A stretch of 11,296 bases of DNA from UMGS1696 sp964621755 (GCA_964621755.1 CAZUPI010000056.1:1-11296), one strand, 5' to 3'; shown: positions 1 through 6,451, counted from the first letter of the stretch. The notes: a model not told the origin generated them from the letters alone. Translations and numbers: made by a program.

Positions 1-433
1 AGAATGCCATCACTTCGCGGTCGCTCTTACCCTTGGGGTCGAAGTCGGAACCGCCTTTGCCGCCGCCTATCGGAAGGCCGGTCAGGCTGTTCTTGAATAC
101 CTGCTCGAAGCCGAGGAACTTGATAACGGAAAGGTTTACGGACGGATGAAGTCTGAGACCTCCCTTATAAGGACCGATGGAATTGTTGAACTGCACTCTG
201 TAACCGGTGTTTACACGAACCTTGCCGGAGTCGTCAACCCACGGAACACGGAACATAATCTGACGGTCAGGTTCAACGATACGCTCAAGAATAGCTTCCT
301 GCTCGTATAATTTTTCATTTTTTGTGATTACTTTTTCAAGAGATTCAAAAACCTCATGAACAGCCTGCAAAAATTCGGGCTGATAGGAATATTTTGCATC
401 AACATTTGCAAGGACATTCTGTAAATAACTCAT
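1..433 (-). CDS. gdhA: NADP-type glutamate dehydrogenase, N-terminal part (cut by window edge)
   Basis: This gene encodes the first 144 residues of a hexameric glutamate dehydrogenase, a cytosolic enzyme that interconverts 2-oxoglutarate plus ammonia and glutamate using NAD(P)H. I translated the complementary strand from an ATG at 431-433. The reading is open to base 1, so the C-terminal two thirds (nucleotide-binding domain) lies outside the window. Family hallmarks are clear: the glutamate-site motif YKGGLRLHPSVN (about residues 89-100), FLGFEQVFKNSL (106-117) and GGGKGGSDFDPKGKSDREVM (123-142). Lys90, Lys114 and Lys126 match the substrate-binding and catalytic lysines known in clostridial GDH. 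The start is supported by AGGAGA at 440-445, seven bases or so upstream, and by a good promoter (487-515). The coenzyme cannot be decided from this part; NADP is the more common choice for this subfamily. The gene is a housekeeping nitrogen-assimilation gene and is probably unrelated to the glycan genes to its right. Confidence 0.95.
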   Translation of the reverse strand, partial: MSYLQNVLANVDAKYSYQPEFLQAVHEVFESLEKVITKNEKLYEQEAILERIVEPDRQIMFRVPWVDDSGKVRVNTGYRVQFNNSIGPYKGGLRLHPSVNLSVIKFLGFEQVFKNSLTGLPIGGGKGGSDFDPKGKSDREVMAF

Positions 434-486
434 TGTATCTCTCCTATGTATGTATAAATATTTATAGATATTTGTGCAACGGTTTT

Positions 487-515
487 AATATAGCACAAAA
501 GTTGCGAAAAAGCAA
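487..515 (-). promoter_or_regulatory. SigA-type promoter of gdhA
   Basis: On the minus strand a -35 TTGCTT (510-515) is followed by exactly 17 bases and a -10 TATATT (487-492). The bases TGC just before the -10 give an extended -10 element. Transcription would start near 480, leaving a leader of about 47 bases before the gdhA start. The position, spacing and lack of another gene between here and gdhA make this the probable gdhA promoter. Confidence 0.7.
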
Positions 516-590
516 GATGAATTTATAAATATTTGCTTGTTTATATTTTTTTCATCTTATTAAAAATACGGTATTGCTAATTCCAGACAC

Positions 591-649
591 GTCAAATTTG
601 AGCATGGCAGACTTTTATGAGATACATACTGCCATATTAGATATTTGAC
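591..649. repeat. Two-tier inverted repeat between the phosphodiesterase gene and gdhA
   Basis: Outer arms GTCAAAT (591-597) and ATTTGAC (643-649) and inner arms ATGGCAG (604-610) and CTGCCAT (629-635) are each perfectly complementary. They are separated by six- and seven-base internal segments and an 18-base apical loop. The structure lies 27 bases past the stop codon of the phosphodiesterase gene in its transcription direction. No T-run follows it there, so it is not a standard intrinsic terminator. It could act as a 3'-end stabilising hairpin, a weak terminator or a protein site upstream of the gdhA promoter. Confidence 0.45.
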
Positions 650-676
650 CATGATATAACGTATGGAAGGGATTTA

Positions 677-1975
677 TTATTCGCAGATAATCTCGCGCAC
701 CGCATGCCCGTCGATGTTCTCCAGTTCAAATCCCATTGCGGCGGCAATGGTAGGCGCTTCATCAACAAGAAGCCCGTTTTCTATTTCCACTCCCTTTTGG
801 AACGCTGGACCGTTTGCATAGAAGACAGGACTTGGCCCCTTGTCAGGCAGATAACCGTGGGTGGCCCAACCTTTGCGGTAGTCGGATGCATTGTGTGCAG
901 AAATAATCGGACGCTTGTAGCCGTCGCCGAAGGCTGTGTAGCCATCTGTTTCGAGAACGAAGGAGAAATCCCCTCCGTAGTGTTCCTCGGATACCGCTTC
1001 TTCTGCAGTATAGACGCGGCTGATGCCGTAGATTCCCTCGTCGCACATGTGTTTTAGGAGGGTATAGACCTTGTTCCAGATAGATTTGTCGGTCTTATCT
1101 TTCAAATAAATGCAGGCCGACATACCCCCGGACTGACACCACGCATCCCAATCGGGATTTTTAGGGTCGCTTGTTTCGCGAATCAGACCTGCATCCGCGA
1201 GAAAAACATTGATATTGATAATGCGTTTGATGTCCATTTGTCCGTGGTCAGAGGTGAGGGCAAAGCTTGTTTCTTCCGCAACACCGGCATCTTCCGCTGC
1301 TTGCATGAGCTCTCCGATAAAGCGGTCCGTGTCAATAAGAGCTTGCCTGATGTGGGGACCGAAAACGCCGTCTCCGTGGCGTGCACCGTCGATATTGGCG
1401 GGGTGAATCATAAACAGGTCAGGTTTAAATGTGCGAATGATGTCCGCGCCGCATGCTACCATAAAGTTGTCGCAGAATGGGTGCTTGCGTTCGACCATGA
1501 GATGCTTGTGCTTCGTAATAATGGGAAGGATTTCGTCACGCGTACCTTGACTTGCGAAGGCTTCCTCAAGAGTTTGACCTTTATGTTGAGTCCAATACTC
1601 ATTGATGAGCCAGTCGATGGATTTGTGGTTGCCGGTGACGGGCCAGAAGACGGCAGCGGTGGTGAGTCCAGCCCTTTTAGCGGCGTCGAAAATATCCGGT
1701 GTTTTTACATATTCGTGTTCCCAGAGCCACGGAATCGGTGAGGCAATGTACCGATACGGAGATTTCAAATTTCCGGGGATGCCGTGACGATCAGGGTATA
1801 CGCCGGTGGAGATGGTTGTGTGGCACGGATAGGTTATGGTTGGATAGATGGATTTTACTTTTTTGATGCACGAGCCGCCCGACAGATATTTTTTGAAGTT
1901 TGGCATTTCCATCAGCTCCGCCATGTCATCATGCACAAGCGCGTCCGCCGACATGACAATCATTTTTCTCTTCAT
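677..1975 (-). CDS. Nucleotide pyrophosphatase/phosphodiesterase-family enzyme (alkaline phosphatase superfamily), cytosolic
   Basis: This 432-residue protein belongs to the type I phosphodiesterase/nucleotide pyrophosphatase family, two-metal enzymes that hydrolyse phosphodiesters or pyrophosphates through a phospho-threonine intermediate. The metal-binding and catalytic set is complete: Asp11 in SADA, nucleophile Thr48 in PTITYPCHTT followed by TGVYPDRHGI, Asp196 and His200 in IDGARHGDG, Asp243-His244 in TSDHGQ, and His373 in ATHGYLP. There is no signal peptide or membrane segment, unlike the secreted or membrane ENPP enzymes, so it probably acts in the cytosol on an imported or internal diester. 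The ATG at 1973-1975 has AGAAAGG at 1987-1993, a rather long spacing of 11 bases. It stands alone under a consensus promoter (2072-2100). The substrate is unknown; nucleotides, nucleotide-sugars and glycerophosphodiesters are all possible. The family call is firm, the substrate is not. Confidence 0.88.
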   Translation of the reverse strand: MKRKMIVMSADALVHDDMAELMEMPNFKKYLSGGSCIKKVKSIYPTITYPCHTTISTGVYPDRHGIPGNLKSPYRYIASPIPWLWEHEYVKTPDIFDAAKRAGLTTAAVFWPVTGNHKSIDWLINEYWTQHKGQTLEEAFASQGTRDEILPIITKHKHLMVERKHPFCDNFMVACGADIIRTFKPDLFMIHPANIDGARHGDGVFGPHIRQALIDTDRFIGELMQAAEDAGVAEETSFALTSDHGQMDIKRIININVFLADAGLIRETSDPKNPDWDAWCQSGGMSACIYLKDKTDKSIWNKVYTLLKHMCDEGIYGISRVYTAEEAVSEEHYGGDFSFVLETDGYTAFGDGYKRPIISAHNASDYRKGWATHGYLPDKGPSPVFYANGPAFQKGVEIENGLLVDEAPTIAAAMGFELENIDGHAVREIICE

Positions 1976-2000
1976 ATTAATATAGACCTTTCTTATGTAT

Positions 2001-2032
2001 GCGTGAAAATTTTTAGGAAAAAAGTTTCACGC
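2001..2032. repeat. Hairpin/operator-like inverted repeat in the phosphodiesterase leader
   Basis: Arms GCGTGAAA and TTTCACGC (2001-2008 and 2025-2032) are exactly complementary. After one mismatch, five further A-T pairs continue the stem, leaving a loop of about four bases. It lies between the promoter and the ribosome binding site, roughly 33 to 64 bases downstream of the expected transcription start. A TTTCACGC/GCGTGAAA pair of this kind could be a repressor operator or an RNA hairpin acting on translation or mRNA stability. Nothing here identifies the regulator. Confidence 0.5.
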
Positions 2033-2071
2033 TCCCTTTCAAAAACCTTATGGAAAATATCTATAAATAAT

Positions 2072-2100
2072 ATTATAAACCAATCATAGGCATGTGTCAA
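2072..2100 (-). promoter_or_regulatory. Perfect-consensus SigA promoter of the phosphodiesterase gene
   Basis: On the minus strand TTGACA (2095-2100) and TATAAT (2072-2077) are separated by exactly 17 bases, which is a full consensus match. Transcription should begin near 2065, giving a leader of about 90 bases before the ATG at 1975, and that leader contains the inverted repeat at 2001-2032. A promoter this strong on a catabolic-type enzyme gene suggests that a repressor or leader element controls it. Confidence 0.82.
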
Positions 2101-2136
2101 CCCAAAATTGTATATATTTTTAAGTACAAAAAGCAA

Positions 2137-2168
2137 AAGGCGGAGGTACTTGTTGTGTTCTCCGCCTT
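2137..2168 (-). terminator. Intrinsic terminator of the DUF4830 gene
   Basis: A nine-pair perfect stem AAGGCGGAG/CTCCGCCTT (2137-2145 with 2160-2168) has a 14-base loop. In the minus-strand direction it is followed by TTTTGCTTTTTG, a good U-rich tail, and it sits about 70 bases past the DUF4830 stop codon. It also insulates the phosphodiesterase promoter just downstream. On the plus strand the following bases (ATTGTATTTT) are also T-rich, but no plus-strand gene ends here. Confidence 0.8.
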
Positions 2169-2236
2169 ATTGTATTTTACCCAATTTTATGCTATAATGA
2201 ATAAAAAACGTGGGTTCTATGGTCTTGCAAAGGGGG

Positions 2237-2725
2237 TTACTTTTGCCCCTCGAAGCCGCAAATGAATCCGGTTACATCGGAGGAACAAAGGTCGCCGCCG
2301 ATGACGCGGTTTTTATAGACAATCACATTTGCCATGACCGTGCCGCTGTAGTCTGGGAAGTTTTTGACTTTGTATGTATACCTCGTTACTTCACGGCCGC
2401 GATATTTTGAAAGGTCAAGCCCCTGACTCCGCTGAAGTTCGTTGTAAGAATTCATGACCTTATCAAATTCTGCCGGAATTTTGATTTTTACTTCCTCAAG
2501 CGGTGTGCTGTCAACTTCCCATCCGAATTGTGCCAGAAAGCTGACGATGTCGTCGTTCGCTTTTATCTTGTCGTAGTTATACTTGGCGGCGGCTGTCGCA
2601 ATTGCTTTGGTAGATACGGGCGTGTATTCCGGTATCATGAAGATAATCGCGCACAGGACGACAAGAGATGCTGCGATGACGCAGAAAAATTTTAAAGTAT
2701 TCGCGCGAACCGTGCAGATAAACAT
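2237..2725 (-). CDS. Membrane-anchored DUF4830 protein
   Basis: This gene encodes a 162-residue protein with a single N-terminal hydrophobic segment (about residues 12-31) and a C-terminal domain (about 60-160) that I recognise as DUF4830. That small domain is found in clostridial membrane-anchored or secreted proteins and its role is unknown. Typical features are FLAQFGWEVD (63-72), IPAEFDKVMNSYNELQRSQG (83-102) and VIGGDLCSSDVTGFICGF (141-158). The start chosen is the ATG at 2723-2725, because GGAGG lies at 2731-2735, five bases upstream. A longer reading from 2770 would lack a binding site and would overlap the predicted -35 element. The segment has no lipobox, so the protein is probably an inner-membrane protein with its domain outside the cell. 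It is divergent from the G1P dehydrogenase operon and ends at the terminator at 2137-2168. No function can be inferred. Confidence 0.8.
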   Translation of the reverse strand: MFICTVRANTLKFFCVIAASLVVLCAIIFMIPEYTPVSTKAIATAAAKYNYDKIKANDDIVSFLAQFGWEVDSTPLEEVKIKIPAEFDKVMNSYNELQRSQGLDLSKYRGREVTRYTYKVKNFPDYSGTVMANVIVYKNRVIGGDLCSSDVTGFICGFEGQK

Positions 2726-2744
2726 AAAAACCTCCGAACGTTTT

Positions 2745-2774
2745 ATCATAAATGACGTGATTTCTTTCAATCAA
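2745..2774 (-). promoter_or_regulatory. Probable promoter of the DUF4830 gene
   Basis: On the minus strand TTGATT (2769-2774) and TATGAT (2745-2750) are 18 bases apart, a reasonable SigA match 20 bases before the chosen start codon. The short leader leaves room for the GGAGG at 2731-2735. The divergent plus-strand operon must also start in this region, but I could not find a convincing -35/-10 pair for it; the best -10-like string is TATAGA at 2796-2801. Confidence 0.4.
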
Positions 2775-2834
2775 TTTTATTCCAGCAAGCAAGAATATAG
2801 AACATAAAAAACTGAATTTAAGGAGACAACATCT

Positions 2835-4091
2835 ATGTTTGATAGCGTAAACAAATTACTCAATTCATGTAGCTGCGGTAAGGAGCATTCGCTTCTCACG
2901 GATGAATGCATTGTATCGAACGACGCGGCCTTGCAGATGAAGGAATATCTCGCCAAGCGCGGATTTCGAAATCCCGCTGTTATCTGCGACGAAAATACCA
3001 AAGAATTTGCCGATGGTCTCGCAAATATCACGGGTATTGTACTGACTCTTGACGGCCATGCACATGCTACGGAAGTTTACTCCGCACAGGCGATAGAATT
3101 TGTGAAATCTACGGGACCGGATGTTCTCATCGCATGCGGGTCCGGCTCGGTCCATGATATCACGCGATATGCGGCATATGATTGTTCGATTCCGTTTGTG
3201 TCCTATCCGACGGCTGCAAGTGTGGATGGATTTGTCTCGGGAGTGGCGGCGATGACTTGGTACGGGCAGAAGCTGACATTTCCGTCAGCCCCGCCGATTG
3301 CGGTATTCGCTTCACCGGAGGTATTTTGTACCGCGCCTGCGCGGCTGACCGCATCAGGCGCCGGGGATGTGTTTGGAAAATATACTTCGCTGTTCGACTG
3401 GAAGGTTGCAAAAATACTGATTGGAGAGTACTATTGCGCCGGAATCTGTGGGCTGGAATATGAAGCGATTGACGCGCTCTGTGACGCTTTAAAAAAACGA
3501 AATTCCGAGACGGAGAAGGAATATACTGTTAAGGTGATGGAAGCGCTCCTGCTGTCCGGCCTTGCGATGCAGCTTGCTGGAAATTCCCGTCCGGCGTCGG
3601 GCGCGGAACATCATATGTCGCATTTGTGGGAGATGCACCGCATCAATCCGGAAAGCGATGCACTTCATGGAGAGAAGGTTGGCGTTGGGCTTTTGCTTGT
3701 GCTGCGCGAATATAAAAAATACCTCCCAGAGGTGGATGTTGCAAAAATAGCATCCATTGACCTCGCCAAGGTATTTGACAGAGAAAGAATAGAGAAAGCG
3801 TATGCGGATTTGACGGATGGAATTCTCGCTGAAAATCTGCCGGGAGGCGTATCGAGCCTTGCGGGAATAAAAGTTACGGATGAGACGGTCCCTGCTATTC
3901 TTGAAGCTGCGGAAACACTTCCGGAGGCAGAGGAGGTCGAACTGCTCTTGAAATCTGCGGGAGCGCCCACTTCGACAGGGGAAATCGGTCTCCTGGAGGA
4001 GAAATCGTTTATTGAAAAATCCCTGCTTTACGCACCATACGTTCGCAATCGGCTGACTTTATTGAAGATTATTTCTGCTTGTAAAATCTGA
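2835..4091 (+). CDS. sn-glycerol-1-phosphate dehydrogenase-like enzyme (AraM/EgsA family)
   Basis: This 418-residue cytosolic enzyme belongs to the iron-containing/polyol dehydrogenase superfamily and most resembles AraM/EgsA, which interconvert dihydroxyacetone phosphate and sn-glycerol 1-phosphate with NAD(P)H. The NAD-binding motif GSGSVHDITRY is at residues 102-112 and PTAASVDGFVS at 125-135. The metal ligands appear as Asp178 in SGAGDVFGK, His259 in SRPASGAEHHMSHLWEM, and His279 in LHGEKVGVG. The ATG at 2835 has AGGAG at 2821-2825. It is the first gene of an operon: the glycosidase gene follows after only 34 bases with its own AAGGAG site. In Bacillus AraM supplies G1P for ether-type lipids. 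Here the partner is a glycosidase, so a catabolic direction (G1P to DHAP) or another polyol-phosphate substrate is possible; that is inference. The family call is strong, the exact substrate uncertain. Confidence 0.87.
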   Translation: MFDSVNKLLNSCSCGKEHSLLTDECIVSNDAALQMKEYLAKRGFRNPAVICDENTKEFADGLANITGIVLTLDGHAHATEVYSAQAIEFVKSTGPDVLIACGSGSVHDITRYAAYDCSIPFVSYPTAASVDGFVSGVAAMTWYGQKLTFPSAPPIAVFASPEVFCTAPARLTASGAGDVFGKYTSLFDWKVAKILIGEYYCAGICGLEYEAIDALCDALKKRNSETEKEYTVKVMEALLLSGLAMQLAGNSRPASGAEHHMSHLWEMHRINPESDALHGEKVGVGLLLVLREYKKYLPEVDVAKIASIDLAKVFDRERIEKAYADLTDGILAENLPGGVSSLAGIKVTDETVPAILEAAETLPEAEEVELLLKSAGAPTSTGEIGLLEEKSFIEKSLLYAPYVRNRLTLLKIISACKI

Positions 4092-4125
4092 ACGATACAT
4101 AAAAAAACCGAAAGGAGAATATGAT

Positions 4126-5715
4126 ATGAAGCAAATCACCATTGCCGGAAATCCAATACGCAATTATAAGATTGTGTACGGCTCCAATCAGGAAGCTGCT
4201 GTCGAGCTGCAAAAGTATCTTTCGCGCGCCACGGGGGTTACCCTTCCGCTCATCCATGACTGCCAGAAGCACGATTTTGAAATCCGCGTCGGCAAGACAA
4301 ACCGCACCTGCGCCCGTCTGCAATACGATGGCTTGGAAAAAGAAGGATTCATTATTAAGGTGGCGGGCGGAAATCTTATCATCCGTGGAAATACTCCAAT
4401 CGGCGACATGAATGCCGTGTACGAATTTCTCGACCGCTATATCGGATGGCGATTCCTGCACAAAGATGTCGACTATTTGAAGGAAGGGGACGTTGACCTT
4501 CCTGAGGGACTTCGCTATAAGTTCAATCCTCCCTATGAATACCGCCAGCTTGACTGGGTTTGCACTCATGACGATGAATGGCGGCGGAAGAATCAAATTA
4601 ACTATCTTGATTACCACTGGGTCGGGTTTGTCCACACGCTCGCCGACCTCACCGAGCTTCACAATGCCACTGAGCAGCCGTGCCTCTGCGATGACGAGAT
4701 TCTTGAAACCGTAAAAAAGAATGTACGCCGGATACTGGACAACAATCCGAACTGCAAAATCCTTTCAGTATCGCAAAATGACAATCAGAACTACTGCAAA
4801 TGCCCGAAATGCGCTGCGATTGACGCGGAGGAGGGAAGTCCTGCGGGAACGCTGCTTCGTTTTGTAAACGCGGTGGCAGATGATATTCGTGACGATTATC
4901 CGGACGTGTCCATTGAAACTCTTGCATACCAGTACACCAGACGCGCTCCACTTATCACGAAGCCGCGTGACAACGTTATCATTCGTCTTTGCTCTATTGA
5001 GTGTTGTTTCTCCCACGACCTCGGTAATCCGGAGTGCGAGGCAAACGCCGCGTTCCAGCACGATATCATCGAGTGGGGGAAAATCTGCAACCGACTTTAC
5101 ATCTGGGACTATGTAACGGATTTCTCATACTACATTCCGCCGTTCCCGAATTTCCGTGTTCTTTTGCCGAATATGAAGTTCTTTGCCGATAATCATGTCG
5201 TTGGCATGTATCCCGAAGGAAACTATCAGGCGGAGTCCGGTGAATTCGGCGAACTGCGCGCATACCTTCTCGGGCGGGCGATGTGGAATCCCTACATGAG
5301 CGCCGACGAGTACAATGCTTACATGGATGACTTTTTGAGCGGGTATTACGGTAAGGGTGCAGCATATATCCGGAAGTTTGTTGATTTTACTCTTGAGAAG
5401 TCTTTTGAGAACCACTTCAACATCTGGCAGTCGCCGTTCAACATTATTTCCCGCGAGACATACGAGTCTCATTTTGAAGAGATTGAGTCCTGGTGGAACG
5501 ACGCGGAACAGGCGGCAGAGAATATGCATGTTTTGCAGAGAATCCGTAAATCCCGTCTTCAGTGGACATATGTAAAACTCATGTTGAAGCCCGACGCCGC
5601 GGAAGGACACACTTTCTTTGACACAGTAAACGCTCTCGGCATTCGCTGGAATGAATGGTATAACTTCAAATCTGCTCCCGATTTCAGCCTGCCGCCGAAT
5701 GAATGGGTACGGTGA
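4126..5715 (+). CDS. DUF4838/GH163-like glycoside hydrolase, without signal peptide
   Basis: This 529-residue protein has the layout of DUF4838 proteins. An N-terminal alpha/beta domain of the kind seen in GH20 and GH67 enzymes (about 1-130, with AAVELQKYLSRATGVTLPLI and NAVYEFLDRYIGWRFL) precedes a catalytic barrel (about 135-430). Recognisable stretches are SVSQNDNQNYCKCPKC (214-229, with Cys224, 226 and 229), IIRLCSIECCFSHDL (285-299), LYIWDYVTDFSYYIPPFPNF (324-343) and GMYPEGNYQAESGEFGELRAY (360-380). To my knowledge DUF4838 corresponds to CAZy GH163, whose studied Bacteroides member is an endo-beta-N-acetylglucosaminidase on N-glycans. Those enzymes are exported; this one starts MKQITIAGNP and has no signal peptide, so it probably acts on imported oligosaccharides. 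AAGGAG precedes the ATG by eight bases. It is the second gene of the operon with the G1P dehydrogenase-like enzyme. Glutamates in the 360-376 stretch are candidates for catalysis, not proven. Confidence 0.78.
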   Translation: MKQITIAGNPIRNYKIVYGSNQEAAVELQKYLSRATGVTLPLIHDCQKHDFEIRVGKTNRTCARLQYDGLEKEGFIIKVAGGNLIIRGNTPIGDMNAVYEFLDRYIGWRFLHKDVDYLKEGDVDLPEGLRYKFNPPYEYRQLDWVCTHDDEWRRKNQINYLDYHWVGFVHTLADLTELHNATEQPCLCDDEILETVKKNVRRILDNNPNCKILSVSQNDNQNYCKCPKCAAIDAEEGSPAGTLLRFVNAVADDIRDDYPDVSIETLAYQYTRRAPLITKPRDNVIIRLCSIECCFSHDLGNPECEANAAFQHDIIEWGKICNRLYIWDYVTDFSYYIPPFPNFRVLLPNMKFFADNHVVGMYPEGNYQAESGEFGELRAYLLGRAMWNPYMSADEYNAYMDDFLSGYYGKGAAYIRKFVDFTLEKSFENHFNIWQSPFNIISRETYESHFEEIESWWNDAEQAAENMHVLQRIRKSRLQWTYVKLMLKPDAAEGHTFFDTVNALGIRWNEWYNFKSAPDFSLPPNEWVR

Positions 5716-5732
5716 CAGTATTACACATCATC

Positions 5733-5799
5733 AAATCGTTCTCTACGATTTCTCTGCGAGAGGGGTCTGGACTCACCATGATAGGTCTCAGACCCTCTC
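5733..5799 (+). terminator. Structured 3' end of the G1P dehydrogenase-glycosidase operon
   Basis: Two hairpins follow the glycosidase stop codon. The first is a perfect seven-pair stem AAATCGT/ACGATTT with loop TCTCT (5733-5751). The second pairs GAGAGGGGTCTG (5758-5769) with CAGACCCTCTC (5789-5799), with one bulged G and an 18-base or so loop. Neither is followed by a clear run of T, so this is either a weak intrinsic terminator, a Rho-dependent end or an mRNA-stabilising structure. Confidence 0.45.
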
Positions 5800-5863
5800 C
5801 GTTCCCATACTCAAATAGAGATGGCAATTTGCACAAGTGGGGAAAGGAAATATTTTTGACAAC

Positions 5864-5892
5864 TTGATAAATTTTTGATAATGTGATATAAT
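5864..5892 (+). promoter_or_regulatory. SigA promoter of the VanZ-kinase operon
   Basis: TTGATA (5864-5869) and TATAAT (5887-5892) are 17 bases apart, and TGA directly before the -10 gives an extended -10. Transcription would start near 5899, leaving a leader of about 88 bases before the VanZ start. A second TTGACA lies at 5856-5861, but its partner at 17 bases (TAATGT) is weaker. The ten-base palindrome ATGATATCAT at 5903-5912 falls just after the start point and could be an operator. Confidence 0.72.
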
Positions 5893-5986
5893 GTGAAAGA
5901 TTATGATATCATTATGAAAGTCCGGTCCAGATATAGAAAAGGCAAATGTTAGCTGGGGCTGATGCCATAGCATGAGGAGGTAGCGC

Positions 5987-6451
5987 ATGAATAGAAAACT
6001 TAAGATATTCCTCATTTTTATGATTGTGCTGACCTTATGTTTTATTTGGGGGCAGTCTGTGTTGTCTGTGAACACTTCGTCTAAAGAAAGCAAATACGTG
6101 CTGGATACTGTGCGTCCCGTGTTGGAGACCTTTATTGAAGAGGAAAACATCACTAGCAATACTGTCCGGAAACCCGCTCATTTTATCGAATTTGCGGTTC
6201 TGGGTATAGAGCTTGCCATTTATATGGTATGCAGCGGGAAGTGCAGGGGAAAGCAGGTATTTTTTTGTTGCACCATTGGCCTTTATACCGCGGTGATTGA
6301 TGAAACCATCCAACTCTTTTCCGACAGAGGTTCACAGCTGCAGGATGTCTGGCTGGATTTTGTGGGAACAGTGACCGCTGTGCTAATCACAATAGCAATA
6401 TCCCACTTGATAAAGAAACATAAACAACGCAAAATTAGGAGAGAAACATGA
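5987..6451 (+). CDS. VanZ-family integral membrane protein
   Basis: This 154-residue protein has about four membrane-spanning segments (roughly residues 7-24, 66-82, 90-108 and 121-142) and the VanZ signature. It has RKPAHFIEFAVLG (61-73), with the conserved basic-Ala-His-Phe-x-Glu pattern, and DETIQLFSDRGSQLQDVWLDFVG (105-127), with its conserved acidic and Arg residues. A highly basic tail ends the protein. VanZ proteins were named from teicoplanin resistance, but most chromosomal members have no known function and this one should not be read as a resistance gene. The start is well supported by GGAGG at 5976-5980, six bases before ATG. It is the first gene of a two-gene operon, and its TGA stop overlaps the start of the kinase gene as ATGA, implying translational coupling. 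A membrane partner or envelope-related role for the kinase is possible. Confidence 0.88.
   Translation: MNRKLKIFLIFMIVLTLCFIWGQSVLSVNTSSKESKYVLDTVRPVLETFIEEENITSNTVRKPAHFIEFAVLGIELAIYMVCSGKCRGKQVFFCCTIGLYTAVIDETIQLFSDRGSQLQDVWLDFVGTVTAVLITIAISHLIKKHKQRKIRRET

Noticed and set aside
511..534. ArgR/AhrC-type box upstream of the gdhA promoter
   Set aside because: Only a single half-site (TGAAT) matches; the second half does not fit the ATTCA pattern.
1238..1741. Plus-strand 167-residue open frame inside the phosphodiesterase gene
   Set aside because: The opposite strand carries a full set of conserved catalytic motifs; the plus-strand reading has no recognisable domain and is a shadow.
2726..2770. 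Upstream start (ATG 2768-2770) for the DUF4830 gene
   Set aside because: It lacks a ribosome site and overlaps the predicted promoter; ATG 2723-2725 has GGAGG at the right distance.
5788..6159. Minus-strand 123-residue open frame across the VanZ promoter
   Set aside because: It overlaps a strong plus-strand promoter and the VanZ coding region and has no recognisable features.
5987..6451. Glycopeptide resistance determinant (vanZ of a van cluster)
   Set aside because: There is no vanH, vanA or vanX neighbour; chromosomal VanZ-like proteins are widespread and mostly of unknown function.
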